Of a stretch of 42,848 nt of DNA, positions 6,637 to 16,375 are shown piece by piece. Numbering within the stretch: the stretch's first letter is position 1; every line of letters begins with the position of its first letter. The notes under the pieces are model-generated. The model did not search any database. It saw only the letters and a list, made by a program, of their open reading frames with translations, and was not told where the DNA came from. Both the position numbers and the translations under genes were made by a program. Source of the stretch: Bacteroidota bacterium (GTDB taxonomy: Bacteria; Bacteroidota; Bacteroidia; Bacteroidales; UBA4417); the NCBI GenBank assembly GCA_022711175.1, contig JAKLFM010000023.1, positions 1-42,848 of the forward strand, in the 5' to 3' direction.

Positions 6637-9057
6637 TCAGAAATTCCCGCGGAGTGAGATCACGATATTTCTGCCGGGAGCGCTGATTCCGCTGGCAAAA
6701 TAGCGGTAATGCCTGTCGAGGATGTTCTCAACGGCAAGCTGTATCCCAAGGTTTTTATTGAGTTGGTAGCCTGTTCGCAGGTTTAATGTGTACCATGACG
6801 GCATTCCGTCGGCTGTGGCGTAGGTTTGGTTGTCCTCACCACCTGGACTGTAATCTTCGATGTGCTTCCACCCGTTGTAACGCGAATAGAACTCAGCGCT
6901 GAATTTAGTCAGGCTGAGGTTCAGCGAGGTTAAACCAAACAGGGGAGGGATGTGATCGAGCGGAACATCATCGTCCTTCACATGGCCGTACGTGTAAGTG
7001 ATATTGCTCTTTAACGAGAGTATTTTCGTCAGCCTGGCCGTAATACCGGCTTCAATTCCGGCAATAGTTGCTTTTTCGGCGTTTTGCAGTGACTGAACTG
7101 CCGACAAGGTGCCGTCGAACAGGATAGAATCCTGGCCATTGTAAAGCGAAGGCCGCGCAACAAAAGCATTCGTAAGCAAGGTGTAAAACCCTGTCACTTC
7201 TGCTTTGAAACGTTCATCTATAGTTTTGCCAATTGTAAGTTCGGCATTATATGAATACTCAGGTTTCAGCTCCGGATTTGGCACAATAATGAGTTGATCG
7301 GAACTGTTGGAATCGTTAAGTTTCGAAATATCGTCAACATTGGGCGCACGGAAACCTGAAGAAAGGTTTGCGGCAAATCTCCACCCTGCACCGGGCATTA
7401 CAACCAATCCGAGGCTTCCGTTGAAGGCAGTGTTATCCTGGCTGATGGTTGAAGAGAACGGGAATTTCAGCAAATCCATCATTTCCTGAGTGTATTGTGA
7501 CCTCAGAGAAACATGGCTCAACCGCAATCCCTGCGAAAAGATGAGTTTGTCAGTTATTTCCCAATTGTTCGAGGCATATGCTGCCAGGCTCAGCATGCTG
7601 CTGCCATCGTCAGGATAGCGTGTTGCCACATCATAGGTGATGCTCCCGTCGCTCATCTTTTCATTATAGGCTTTTGAATCAACCATGTTGAAATTTCCCT
7701 CAAATCCGTAACGTAGCTCGCAGGACTTGAAGATTTTTTTCATCAGGTCGGCATTCAATGTCAATACATTCACGGTTTCTTCCTGGTGCTTGCGTTTGCT
7801 TTTGCCAAAGCTGCGGCTGATGCGGTCCTCGCTAATATACTGCCATGCCGCAGTGAGTGCAGCATTGTCGTAAGCTTTTACCGGGTTGAGCCATTCGCTT
7901 CGCAGGGATACCAGAGCCCGGGTTTGCGGCCCGTAATACCACTCGGCATATTTGAGTTTACCCCCGGACATTTCGGTAAGGCGGTCGTATCGCGAAATGT
8001 TTCCTGAGTTTGAAAACTGCGTGTTCAGGACCAGGCGGTGTTTCGTATCGGGCTGAAAGAGTGTTTTCAGGAGTATATCGTACTGCTTGTATCCTGAATA
8101 TTTCTGCACGAGCGGATCACCGTTTGCAACCATTGAATCCTTATCATTGATGCGTTCGGCATAATAGAGGCATTTGCCCCAGTCGCCGTACTTGCTGTCG
8201 CGGTTGCTGCCGGCTTTAAGGTCACCAATGTCCTTGTATGAAGCACTGAACAGAACACCAAATTTTTTCCAGCCGGCGTTAAAGCCGATGTTACCGGCCT
8301 TTTCGGAGGCAGCGCTGCCGTATTTGAGCATGACATTGGCCGTTGACAGTACTTTATCGGTAGTTGATAACTGGGGATTGCGGGTGTAGAAATGCATCAC
8401 ACCGCCCATGGCATCGCTGCCATATATTACCGAACCAGGTCCATGCACGACTTCGGCGCGTTGTAATATATTGGGATCGAGTGTGATGGCATTTTGCAGG
8501 TGGCCTGCGCGATAGATGGCATTGTTCAAACGCACGCCATCAACCACCAGCAACACGCGGTTCGATTCCATGCCGCGGATTACCGGGCTGCCGCCACCAA
8601 GCTGGCTCTGCTGCACAAACACATTGCCTGTTTGCTGTAACAAATCGGCAGTCGTTTGCGGATTGATTGACTGAATTTGTTTCAGCGGAATTATATCGAT
8701 ATGGTTGGCCAGATCTTCGGGCTTCTCCTCCGTTTTATTGGCCGAAAACACCACTTCATCGAGCCTGAATATGGCATCAGCAAGAAACACGGTGCCATTT
8801 TTAATGGATTGATCATTCATTGACAGCACCACCTTAGCATATGCGAGATGTTTAAATACAAGGGTGTCAGCTTTGCCGAATTGCGTAATATCGGCTATGC
8901 CATTGGTATTAGTTGTAACAGATTTTGTTTGTGATGTGTTGTAGATGAGGCAGTTGCTTACCGGCTGAAGATCGGCTGATGATACTACCTTAACCTGTTG
9001 TGAATATAGTATCATGGTTTGGGCAAGCAGCAGCAACGTTGTAAATACTTGTTTCAT
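6637..9057 (-). CDS. TonB-dependent outer-membrane receptor
   Basis: An 806-residue receptor. It has a signal peptide (MKQVFTTLLLLAQTMILYSQ), a short carboxypeptidase-like N-terminal domain (about 22-100), a plug domain with GGGSPVIRGMESNRVLLVVDG (about 154-174) and GPGSVIYGSDAMGGVMHF, and a 22-strand-type barrel ending in the aromatic C-terminus SLRGNF. The plug wording is closest to the heme/hemoglobin-type receptors of Bacteroidota, but substrate is not certain. There is no SusD partner, so it is not a SusCD polysaccharide importer. The ATG at 9057 is chosen over the open frame to 9108 because the signal peptide starts there. The small gene at 9157-9702 is upstream on the same strand, 99 bases away. 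Confidence 0.9.
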   Translation of the reverse strand: MKQVFTTLLLLAQTMILYSQQVKVVSSADLQPVSNCLIYNTSQTKSVTTNTNGIADITQFGKADTLVFKHLAYAKVVLSMNDQSIKNGTVFLADAIFRLDEVVFSANKTEEKPEDLANHIDIIPLKQIQSINPQTTADLLQQTGNVFVQQSQLGGGSPVIRGMESNRVLLVVDGVRLNNAIYRAGHLQNAITLDPNILQRAEVVHGPGSVIYGSDAMGGVMHFYTRNPQLSTTDKVLSTANVMLKYGSAASEKAGNIGFNAGWKKFGVLFSASYKDIGDLKAGSNRDSKYGDWGKCLYYAERINDKDSMVANGDPLVQKYSGYKQYDILLKTLFQPDTKHRLVLNTQFSNSGNISRYDRLTEMSGGKLKYAEWYYGPQTRALVSLRSEWLNPVKAYDNAALTAAWQYISEDRISRSFGKSKRKHQEETVNVLTLNADLMKKIFKSCELRYGFEGNFNMVDSKAYNEKMSDGSITYDVATRYPDDGSSMLSLAAYASNNWEITDKLIFSQGLRLSHVSLRSQYTQEMMDLLKFPFSSTISQDNTAFNGSLGLVVMPGAGWRFAANLSSGFRAPNVDDISKLNDSNSSDQLIIVPNPELKPEYSYNAELTIGKTIDERFKAEVTGFYTLLTNAFVARPSLYNGQDSILFDGTLSAVQSLQNAEKATIAGIEAGITARLTKILSLKSNITYTYGHVKDDDVPLDHIPPLFGLTSLNLSLTKFSAEFYSRYNGWKHIEDYSPGGEDNQTYATADGMPSWYTLNLRTGYQLNKNLGIQLAVENILDRHYRYFASGISAPGRNIVISLRGNF

Positions 9058-9156
9058 AGTAAGTTTGTTGAAAATAGTTAACAGTGCATTGTTCGTTGGA
9101 ACATGCACGCGGATTTAAAGAACCACATCCTTTCGCTATCAGCGGGAAGTGATTTT

Positions 9157-9702
9157 TCAGATAACTATAAGGTTTGGTTGTGGGGGATGCCCGTCAACAG
9201 CAATGAATGGTGAGAATGTAATTTGTATATCGGCGAGCGCCAGGTTCAATTTACTGGCATAGCAGGTGAAAGTGCTGATATCCTTAACAAGCCCGGTTTT
9301 AATAATGCTATCGAGAATTACTTTCACGGGATGATACTTTACTGACCCGGCGCAGGGCAGGTTGTTATAGTCGCGTGCAAGGCTAAGCAGCTTCTCTTCT
9401 TTATAGTCGCGCTTGCAAAGGTAAACGATGCTGTCGCCTTTGGCAGACTCTCCGACAACATCATACATAGCATGGCCAACGCGTATTTCTTTTTTCCTGC
9501 TTTTGCTGAATTCCAGCTTATCTGAATTCCTGGGAAGTGTAATCGAAACGAGGTTTTGCTTTTCCTTTGCTGGATTCTGAAGAAAAGCTTCATGCCGGAT
9601 GACAGTTCTCAATGCCTGGAAATAAATCATATAACCCATTGAATTATAGATTATTGCAATGCACAGTAGTAATACTGTCCCTCTCTGTTTCAATTGGTAC
9701 AT
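9157..9702 (-). CDS. Small membrane-anchored protein upstream of the TonB receptor
   Basis: A 181-residue protein with one N-terminal hydrophobic segment (about 9-29, TVLLLCIAIIYNSMGYMIYF) and a periplasmic remainder. Visible motifs are FSKSRKKEIRVGHAMYDVVG (about 65-84), KGDSIVYLCKRDYKEEKLL and a C-terminal SPFIAVDGHPPQPNLI. I have the impression that similar proteins often precede TonB receptors in Bacteroidota, but no function is established. A perfect -7 box lies at 9707-9714, only 4 nt before the ATG. It is probably cotranscribed with the receptor, and the pairing suggests an accessory role in the same uptake pathway. Confidence 0.72.
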   Translation of the reverse strand: MYQLKQRGTVLLLCIAIIYNSMGYMIYFQALRTVIRHEAFLQNPAKEKQNLVSITLPRNSDKLEFSKSRKKEIRVGHAMYDVVGESAKGDSIVYLCKRDYKEEKLLSLARDYNNLPCAGSVKYHPVKVILDSIIKTGLVKDISTFTCYASKLNLALADIQITFSPFIAVDGHPPQPNLIVI

Positions 9703-9706
9703 AAAA

Positions 9707-9714
9707 CAAAATTA
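9707..9714 (-). promoter_or_regulatory. Bacteroidota -7 box abutting the start at 9702
   Basis: Reverse strand TAATTTTG then TTTT then ATG: a perfect TAnnTTTG whose last base is 4 nt from the start codon. The expected transcription start would fall on or next to the ATG. Confidence 0.5.
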
Positions 9715-9793
9715 TGAATTTTGCCGAACAATGCCGTCCGTGTTTGTTTATTTAGGCGACATACAGTAATTTAGTCAAAAAAACAGGGATCAT

Positions 9794-9801
9794 TAATTTC
9801 G
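9794..9801 (+). promoter_or_regulatory. Bacteroidota -7 box for aconitase
   Basis: TAATTTCG, one mismatch to TAnnTTTG, ending 7 nt before the ATG at 9809. The same TAATTTCG variant precedes ispH. Confidence 0.45.
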
Positions 9802-9808
9802 CAGAGAT

Positions 9809-12076
9809 ATGTTGTTCGACATTGACCTTATCAAGTCAGTTTACACGTTGTTTCCGGTTCGGGTTGCAAAAGCCCGCAAAACGCTCGGCAGGCCGCTTAC
9901 CTTGAGCGAAAAGATATTATACAGCCACTTATGGGATCAGTTGCCTGAAAATCCCTATTCAAGAGGCAAGGATTATGTAAATTTCGGGCCTGACCGTGTC
10001 GCCATGCAGGATGCTACAGCTCAAATGGCATTATTGCAGTTTATGACGGCAGGCCGTGAACATACTGCAGTCCCCAGCACCGTACACTGCGATCATCTTA
10101 TACAGGCCAGCAACGGGGCAGCGGATGACCTTGGGGTTGCTGTGAGCCAGAATAAGGAAGTTTATGATTTTCTCGAATCGGTTTCGGCCAAATACGGTAT
10201 CGGATTCTGGAAACCGGGAGCCGGTATTATTCACCAGGTCGTACTCGAAAACTATGCTTTTCCGGGCGGAATGATGATTGGTACCGATTCGCATACCGTG
10301 AATGCCGGAGGCCTTGGTATGATTGCAATTGGTGTGGGTGGCGCCGATGCCATGGATGTGATGGCCGGTATGCCGTGGGAACTTAAAATGCCAAATCTTA
10401 TTGGTGTAAAACTCACCGGAAAGATGAACGGATGGACTTCAGCCAAAGACATCATTCTTAAAGTTGCAGGCATTTTGACCGTAAAAGGCGGTACCGGTTC
10501 CATTGTTGAATATTTCGGTCCCGGCGCCGACAGCATTTCGGCCACCGGTAAAGGAACCATCTGCAATATGGGCGCCGAAATAGGAGCTACCACATCCATT
10601 TTCGGCTACGATGAAGCCATGAGCCGCTACCTTAAAGCTACAGGCAGATCAGTAGTTGCCGAACTGGCTGACGAACTGATGGAACATTTCCGCTCCGACG
10701 ATGATGTTTACGAGCATCCTGAAAGATACTATGACCAATATATTGAAATCAACCTATCGGAGCTTGAGCCTTATGTTAACGGGCCGTTTACGCCCGATGC
10801 AGCATACCCGGTTTCAGAATTTGTTAAAGTAGTCAAAGAAAAAGGATATCCTGCAAAGCTGGAAGTAGGATTAATAGGTTCCTGTACCAATTCATCCTAT
10901 GAGGATTTAACCAGGGCTGCGTCGGTTGCGGCGCAGGCCAAAGAAAAAAATCTGGCTGTAAAAGCAGAATTCATCGTTACACCGGGTTCGGAACAGATAA
11001 GGTACACAACCGGCCGTGATGGGTTGTTGCAAACTTTTGAAGACATCGGCGGCGTGGTTATGGCCAATGCCTGCGGCCCCTGTATCGGGCAATGGAAACG
11101 CCACACCGATGACCCTGAACGTCCTAACAGCATTATAACATCCTTTAACAGGAATTTTGCCAAACGCAACGACGGCAATCCCAATACACACAGCTTTGTA
11201 GCCTCGCCCGAAATTGTGACAGCATACGTGATTGCCGGCGACCTGACTTTCAATCCGTTAACCGATTACCTGGTAAACCGCGACGGTGAAAAAGTAAGAC
11301 TTGCCGAACCTAAGGGTGTTGAACTTCCGCCAAATGGTTTTGAAGTATCCGATCCGGGTTATCTTGCCCCTCCCGATAATGCCGGCGATTTGAAAATTAT
11401 TGTAAAGCCTGATTCAGAAAGATTACAGTTGCTTGATCCTTTTGAAGCCTGGCAGGGAAAGGATTTTGAAAATCTTCCGCTGCTCATCAAAGCCAAAGGC
11501 AAGTGCACCACCGACCATATTTCGATGGCCGGGCCATGGTTACGTTTCAGGGGACATCTCGACAATATCTCGAATAACCTGCTGATAGGTGCCATCAATG
11601 CTTTCAATGAGAAAGCGAACATGGTGAAAAACCAGATCACCGGATCATTTGACACAGTTCCGGCAACGGCACGTGCCTATAAAGCTGCAGGCACAGGTGC
11701 GATTGTAGTTGGCGACGAGAATTACGGCGAAGGCTCCTCGCGCGAACATGCAGCCATGGAGCCGCGTCATCTCGGCGTGAAAGCCATCCTGGTGAAATCA
11801 TTTGCCCGCATTCACGAAACCAACCTTAAAAAGCAGGGAATGCTGGCACTTACATTTGCTGACAAAGCTGATTATGACCTCATTCTTGAAGACGATAGAA
11901 TTGACGTCCGCGGCCTCACTTCCTTTAAACCGGGCAAAGCACTCGAAATCGTTCTTCATCATGCCGACGGCAGCAGCCATACCATAAAGGCAAACCACTC
12001 ATACAATGAGTTGCAGATTGAATGGTTTAAAGCAGGTAGCGCCCTTAATCTGATTCGTAAAAGTCTTCATAGTTAA
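9809..12076 (+). CDS. Aconitate hydratase (mitochondrial type)
   Basis: A 755-residue aconitase interconverting citrate and isocitrate in the TCA cycle through a 4Fe-4S cluster. The three cluster cysteines are C359 (in [10 protein letters not shown]) and C422 and C425 (in [10 protein letters not shown]). The swivel domain carries [15 protein letters not shown] near the C-terminus, with the substrate-binding SR pair. Length and the wording of the N-terminus match the mitochondrial-type aconitases common in Bacteroidota, not the longer IRP1/AcnA or AcnB forms. The gene for the DUF2807 protein follows after 19 bases and is probably cotranscribed. Confidence 0.96.
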   Translation: MLFDIDLIKSVYTLFPVRVAKARKTLGRPLTLSEKILYSHLWDQLPENPYSRGKDYVNFGPDRVAMQDATAQMALLQFMTAGREHTAVPSTVHCDHLIQASNGAADDLGVAVSQNKEVYDFLESVSAKYGIGFWKPGAGIIHQVVLENYAFPGGMMIGTDSHTVNAGGLGMIAIGVGGADAMDVMAGMPWELKMPNLIGVKLTGKMNGWTSAKDIILKVAGILTVKGGTGSIVEYFGPGADSISATGKGTICNMGAEIGATTSIFGYDEAMSRYLKATGRSVVAELADELMEHFRSDDDVYEHPERYYDQYIEINLSELEPYVNGPFTPDAAYPVSEFVKVVKEKGYPAKLEVGLIGSCTNSSYEDLTRAASVAAQAKEKNLAVKAEFIVTPGSEQIRYTTGRDGLLQTFEDIGGVVMANACGPCIGQWKRHTDDPERPNSIITSFNRNFAKRNDGNPNTHSFVASPEIVTAYVIAGDLTFNPLTDYLVNRDGEKVRLAEPKGVELPPNGFEVSDPGYLAPPDNAGDLKIIVKPDSERLQLLDPFEAWQGKDFENLPLLIKAKGKCTTDHISMAGPWLRFRGHLDNISNNLLIGAINAFNEKANMVKNQITGSFDTVPATARAYKAAGTGAIVVGDENYGEGSSREHAAMEPRHLGVKAILVKSFARIHETNLKKQGMLALTFADKADYDLILEDDRIDVRGLTSFKPGKALEIVLHHADGSSHTIKANHSYNELQIEWFKAGSALNLIRKSLHS

Positions 12077-12095
12077 AAATCAACAGAATACGACA

Positions 12096-12812
12096 ATGAA
12101 ACCGGTAATCCGTTTGCTATCAGTTGCAATAACAATTGCAGTTCTGCTCTTCAGCTCTTCATGCTTCGAATGTATCGAAGGCGATGGAAACGTCATTCAA
12201 AAAACCATAGAGGTTGGGGAATTTACCAAGATTAAGCTTAACGGCGATGCCAATATCACGCTCACAAGCGATTCGACTGCACTCTTCCTGATAAAAGGCG
12301 AGAAAAACATTATCGATGAATATAGTGTTGAGGTTGAAGGCCAGACGCTGAAAATCGGCTCGAAACATTGCCTGCGTAACCATGAGCAGGTAAGCCTGCA
12401 AATACCTTATAAAAAGCTTGAATCGGTGATTTTAAATGGTTCAGGATCGGTTTTTGCCAATGAACCTGTTAAGACATCTTCACTTAATTTGAGAATAAAC
12501 GGTTCAGGCGATTTTGAATTGCCAGCCGAAGTGAAGGATTTGTCGGGAGTGATCAATGGATCGGGCGATATCGTAATTACCGGAACAGCTGCTAATGCTG
12601 ATTTCTCTATCAATGGTTCGGGCAATATCGATACACCTGGCCTTACTGTGGAGCAATGTTCCGTCACGGTGAACGGTTCAGGGGACTGCAGTGTATGGGT
12701 TACAGGTAATTTGAAGGTAAACATTCGCGGAAGCGGAAACGTTTATTATAAAGGTGAGCCGGCTATCTATACTGATATCAAAGGTTCCGGTTCGGTGAAT
12801 AAAAAAGAATAA
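12096..12812 (+). CDS. DUF2807 (head GIN domain) lipoprotein
   Basis: A 238-residue exported protein. The signal peptide ends at FSSSC, a plausible lipobox. The rest is a DUF2807 right-handed beta-roll, built from short repeats seen as NGSG or similar turns: LNGSGSV, INGSGDF, INGSGDI, INGSGNI, VNGSGDC, RGSGNV, KGSGSV, each about 20 residues apart from about residue 110 to the end. The family is abundant in Bacteroidota and has been suggested to bind surfaces or ligands; function is unknown. It lies 19 bases downstream of aconitase, which looks like operon proximity without a shared pathway. Confidence 0.87.
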   Translation: MKPVIRLLSVAITIAVLLFSSSCFECIEGDGNVIQKTIEVGEFTKIKLNGDANITLTSDSTALFLIKGEKNIIDEYSVEVEGQTLKIGSKHCLRNHEQVSLQIPYKKLESVILNGSGSVFANEPVKTSSLNLRINGSGDFELPAEVKDLSGVINGSGDIVITGTAANADFSINGSGNIDTPGLTVEQCSVTVNGSGDCSVWVTGNLKVNIRGSGNVYYKGEPAIYTDIKGSGSVNKKE

Positions 12813-12911
12813 ATATCGTCGATAAGCACGTTACATGCGAATACTAAAACCATTCATGCAGGCGTTATGCTTTCAGCAATTATCGCTTGCCGTTTTTAAT
12901 TCTCTCAATTT

Positions 12912-13952
12912 GTGAAAACCATTTTCAGAATAGTAATCCCTGTACTTATTCTTCTCATAAACATCCAAAGTTCAGCGCAAAACGGAGGAAATAATGCGTA
13001 TGAATTTCTCACGCTAATCAATTCAGCACGAATTGCAGCAATGGGTGGCAATTTTCTCGCGGTTAACGATAACGATATCACCCTCACCCAGGCCAACCCT
13101 TCGCTCATCAATGCTTCGATGCATAACAGCCTGTCGCTGGGATTTGTGGATTATTACAGCGATATCAACTACGGATTTGCCATGTACGGACGCAATTTCG
13201 CGAAAGCCGGAAGTTTTGTCGGCAGCATGCAGTACATCAGTTACGGCGATTTTTCGCTAACTAATGACCAGGGCGAAGAACAGGGAACTTTTAATGCCGG
13301 CGAATATGCATTTAATATCGGGTGGGGAAGATCGCTCGATACTGTTTTCAGAATAGGCGCAAATGCCAAGATGATTCTATCGAACCTTGAATCGTACAAT
13401 TCGCTTGGTGTGGCGGTTGATGTTGCAGGAAGCTACATACCGGATGATAAAACCTGTATATCATTGCTGTTCAGGAACATTGGAAGACAGATCACCACCT
13501 ATGCTTCCAATGGTGTCGAACCTTTGCCCTTCGAGATACAGTTGGGCGTTTCGCGTCGTCTTGAACATCTGCCTTTCAGAGTTTCGGCACTTCTCACACA
13601 TCTCGAAAAATGGGATCTTACTTATGATGCTCCCGATGACCAATCTTCACTCACGGGCGAATCTTCAACGCGTTCAGGCATCGGCGACTTCGCCGATAAG
13701 GCTTTCAGGCATGTGGTGATAGGAGGGGAGTTTATGCCGGCAAAGTTTATGAGTATAAGGCTTGGATACAATTACCAGCGCCGCCAGGAAATGGCAGTAG
13801 CATCGAGAACCGGAATGGTAGGCTTCTCGTGGGGCTTAGGCTTGAAGGTTTCGAAATTCGGTATCAATTACTCACGTTCGCGCTATCACCTGGCCGGATC
13901 GCCCAACTATATTACCATAACAACGAACCTTGGCGACTGGGCTAAAAAGTAA
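12912..13952 (+). CDS. porQ: Type IX secretion system protein PorQ
   Basis: A 346-residue outer-membrane beta-barrel of the PorQ family. A signal peptide (MKTIFRIVIPVLILLINIQSSAQ) is followed by the conserved entry NAYEFLTLINSARIAAMGGN (about 28-47), DNDITLTQANPSLIN and the SFVGSMQYISYGDF region (about 100-113). PorQ, with PorU, PorV and PorZ, belongs to the attachment complex that cleaves T9SS C-terminal signals and links cargo to the surface. The start is GTG at 12912, directly before the signal peptide. The neighbouring ispH matches a linkage I recall from other Bacteroidota, but the cytidylate kinase gene often found between them is absent. Confidence 0.9.
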   Translation: MKTIFRIVIPVLILLINIQSSAQNGGNNAYEFLTLINSARIAAMGGNFLAVNDNDITLTQANPSLINASMHNSLSLGFVDYYSDINYGFAMYGRNFAKAGSFVGSMQYISYGDFSLTNDQGEEQGTFNAGEYAFNIGWGRSLDTVFRIGANAKMILSNLESYNSLGVAVDVAGSYIPDDKTCISLLFRNIGRQITTYASNGVEPLPFEIQLGVSRRLEHLPFRVSALLTHLEKWDLTYDAPDDQSSLTGESSTRSGIGDFADKAFRHVVIGGEFMPAKFMSIRLGYNYQRRQEMAVASRTGMVGFSWGLGLKVSKFGINYSRSRYHLAGSPNYITITTNLGDWAKK

Positions 13953-13977
13953 CCCGGCGCTATTCTCCTTTTTTCGT

Positions 13978-13985
13978 TAATTTCG
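13978..13985 (+). promoter_or_regulatory. Bacteroidota -7 box for ispH
   Basis: TAATTTCG, one mismatch to TAnnTTTG, 19 nt before the ATG at 14005. Confidence 0.45.
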
Positions 13986-14004
13986 TTCGAAAAATACCTG
14001 AATT

Positions 14005-14868
14005 ATGCAAGTGACCATTGACCCGGATGCCGGGTTTTGTTTCGGCGTATCGCGGGCAATAGCTGCCGCTGAGAATGAACTTTCGACGGGAGGTGAGTTA
14101 TACTGCCTTGGCGATATCGTTCATAATTCGGAAGAACTGGAGAGGCTGAAATCCAAAGGATTAAAAATAATTACCCATGACGATCTGCCCAGGCTCAGCG
14201 GTAAAAAAGTGCTGATTCGCGCCCATGGCGAACCGCCTGATACTTTCGAAACTGCGAGTAAACTGAATATTACCCTGATTGATGCTACCTGCCCTATCGT
14301 GAACAAGTTGCAGCAACGCATCAGCAAGAGTTACCTGTCCTCTGACGCAGAAGGCGGTTCGGTACTGATTTATGGCAAACCCGGCCATGCTGAGGTTGTG
14401 GGCCTTGTTGGACAAACAAATGGTAATGCCATCGTTATCAATCAAATGGAAGACCTAAACCAGGTAGATTTTTCAAAACCGGTACATCTTTATTCGCAAA
14501 CAACCATGGATAAGGAAGGACTCGATGCCATTGCGGCCGAAATTGAAAAGAGGCTTGAAACAGCAGGCGGGCAAGCGCTTAAAGTTCATAATACCATTTG
14601 CAGGCAGGTTTCGGGACGGGCTCCGCTGGTAAGGGCTTTTGCAAAGAAGCATGATGTGATTGTGTTTGTAAGCGGGAAAAAAAGTTCAAACGGCGCATGG
14701 CTATTCTCAATCAGCCTTTCGGAAAACAAGCGCAGCTACTTTGTTTCGGCTACGGAAGAATTGGAAAAGGAATGGTTTAAACCGGAAGATTCGGTCGGTG
14801 TTACAGGCGCTACATCCACACCGCCCTGGTTATTGCAGGAAATTGCCGGCGAAATTTCAACATTTTAG
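14005..14868 (+). CDS. ispH: 4-hydroxy-3-methylbut-2-enyl diphosphate reductase
   Basis: A 287-residue IspH (LytB), the last enzyme of the methylerythritol phosphate route, reducing HMBPP to IPP and DMAPP with a 4Fe-4S cluster. The three cluster cysteines are visible in GFCFGVSRA (C12), IDATCPIVNK (about 97) and NTICRQVSGR (about 198). The conserved histidine segments DIVHNSEE and AHGEPP, and the C-terminal TGATSTPPWLLQE, are intact. Length is normal. It has its own -7 box. Confidence 0.97.
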   Translation: MQVTIDPDAGFCFGVSRAIAAAENELSTGGELYCLGDIVHNSEELERLKSKGLKIITHDDLPRLSGKKVLIRAHGEPPDTFETASKLNITLIDATCPIVNKLQQRISKSYLSSDAEGGSVLIYGKPGHAEVVGLVGQTNGNAIVINQMEDLNQVDFSKPVHLYSQTTMDKEGLDAIAAEIEKRLETAGGQALKVHNTICRQVSGRAPLVRAFAKKHDVIVFVSGKKSSNGAWLFSISLSENKRSYFVSATEELEKEWFKPEDSVGVTGATSTPPWLLQEIAGEISTF

Positions 14869-14888
14869 CGTTTTAGACTGAATAGCTT

Positions 14889-14896
14889 TAAATTTG
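14889..14896 (+). promoter_or_regulatory. Bacteroidota -7 box for recF
   Basis: TAAATTTG followed by CC, a perfect TAnnTTTG match, 41 nt before the GTG start at 14938. Confidence 0.55.
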
Positions 14897-14937
14897 CCAT
14901 CAGGGGTGAACAGTCCCCGGTTTTAACTCTTTATCCC

Positions 14938-16050
14938 GTGTATTTAAGCCGCCTTCAGGTAACCAATTTCAAGAATTACGCACTCGCCGATATCTCCTTT
15001 TCGGAGAAAATCAACTGCTTTGTAGGCAACAACGGCGAGGGCAAAACCAATCTGCTCGACGCGATTTATTACCTTTCCTATACCAGGAGTTATTTCGGGA
15101 ACATTGATGCACAAAACATTCGTCACGGAGAAGACTTTTTTGCCATTCATGGCACATTTGCCCGCAACGGCAATGCTCCCGATGTTGTGAGTTGCATTCA
15201 GAAAGCCACTCAGAAAAAGCAATTCCGCCTGAATAAAAAAGAGTATGAGCGCCTATCGGACCATATCGGGCTGTTTCCCTGTGTGATGATTTCGCCCTAC
15301 GACCGCGACCTTATTAACGAAGGCAGCGACATCAGGCGGAAATTCATCGATATGGTGATTTCGCAGTTCGACAAAGTTTACCTCGGAAGCCTTATCCGCT
15401 ACAGCCGCTTGCTCGAACAGCGCAATGCCCTTCTTCGCCGGTTTACTGAAAACAGGCATGTTGAACATGACATGCTTTCGCTCATTGATGAACAAATGGT
15501 AGTGCCGGCTGCCGAAATATGTGAAAAACGACAGCATTTCATCAATGATTTTCTGCCGATATTCAGCCATTATTTCGGATTTATAAGCAGCAGGCGGGAG
15601 GAAGTAGGGATACGCTATGAGTCGCAACTGCTCGAAAACTCATATCCGGATTGTGTGAAACAGTCGCTGGAGAAAGACCTGGCCGTGCGATATTCAACCG
15701 CCGGGATTCACAAGGATGAGCTGTTGTTTGAGATAGGTGGCTACCCGGTAAAGAGATTCGGTTCACAAGGCCAGCAGAAATCGTTTGTGGTGGCTCTGAA
15801 ACTTGCGCAATACGATTTTACCAAAGCAAGGCTTGGATACAAACCGGTTTTGTTGTTCGACGACATCTTCGACAAACTCGATCCCTCGCGGGTTGAACAG
15901 TTGATAAAACTAACAGGTGATGAGAATTTCGGACAGGTATTCATTACCGATACCGAACCGGAGCGCATACGCCGTATCTTTAATACCTTGCAGATCGGCC
16001 ATAAGGTTTTCAGAATTGCAGGAGGAGAAGCAGAAGCGTTTGAAGAATAA
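14938..16050 (+). CDS. recF: DNA replication/repair protein RecF
   Basis: A 370-residue SMC-like ATPase that helps RecOR load RecA at single-strand gaps. The N-terminus MYLSRLQVTNFKNY is typical; Walker A is GNNGEGKTN (about 30-38), the ABC signature is GSQGQQKSF (about 278-286) and Walker B is VLLFDDIFDKLD (about 304-315). The start is GTG, as the conserved N-terminus begins right there. The DUF721/DciA-like gene follows after 22 bases, an arrangement common in bacteria. Confidence 0.96.
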   Translation: MYLSRLQVTNFKNYALADISFSEKINCFVGNNGEGKTNLLDAIYYLSYTRSYFGNIDAQNIRHGEDFFAIHGTFARNGNAPDVVSCIQKATQKKQFRLNKKEYERLSDHIGLFPCVMISPYDRDLINEGSDIRRKFIDMVISQFDKVYLGSLIRYSRLLEQRNALLRRFTENRHVEHDMLSLIDEQMVVPAAEICEKRQHFINDFLPIFSHYFGFISSRREEVGIRYESQLLENSYPDCVKQSLEKDLAVRYSTAGIHKDELLFEIGGYPVKRFGSQGQQKSFVVALKLAQYDFTKARLGYKPVLLFDDIFDKLDPSRVEQLIKLTGDENFGQVFITDTEPERIRRIFNTLQIGHKVFRIAGGEAEAFEE

Positions 16051-16072
16051 ACCAGGCGGGGGAGTTTAATTT

Positions 16073-16366
16073 ATGATCAGAAAATCAACCGAAATAATGC
16101 TGAAAGATGCCATAAATGAATGGCTGAGAACCAATCATTTCGATGAGAAATTGAATGAAACAAGGTTGATTTCATCATGGGAGAAAGTGACCGGGAAGCT
16201 CATTGCCCGCCATACGGAGAACCTGTTCATTAAAAACCGCGAGCTGTTTGTGAAGGTTGATTCCTCAGCCCTCAAGCATGAACTCAGTTACATGAAAACG
16301 AAACTGTTGAAGAAGCTCAACAAAGCGGCAGGTGTGGTAGTGATTGATGAGATAAGGTTTTTGTAA
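16073..16366 (+). CDS. DUF721/DciA-like protein
   Basis: A 97-residue protein of the DUF721 family. The motif LISSWEKVTGKLIARHTENLFIKNRELFVKVDSSALKHEL (about 31-70) is the KH-like DciA core. In several bacteria DciA delivers the replicative helicase DnaB; the Bacteroidota short forms are less studied, so helicase loading is inferred. It sits 22 bases after recF and is probably cotranscribed. It converges on the gene ending at 16376 with only 9 bases between. Confidence 0.85.
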   Translation: MIRKSTEIMLKDAINEWLRTNHFDEKLNETRLISSWEKVTGKLIARHTENLFIKNRELFVKVDSSALKHELSYMKTKLLKKLNKAAGVVVIDEIRFL

Positions 16367-16375
16367 AATAATTAC

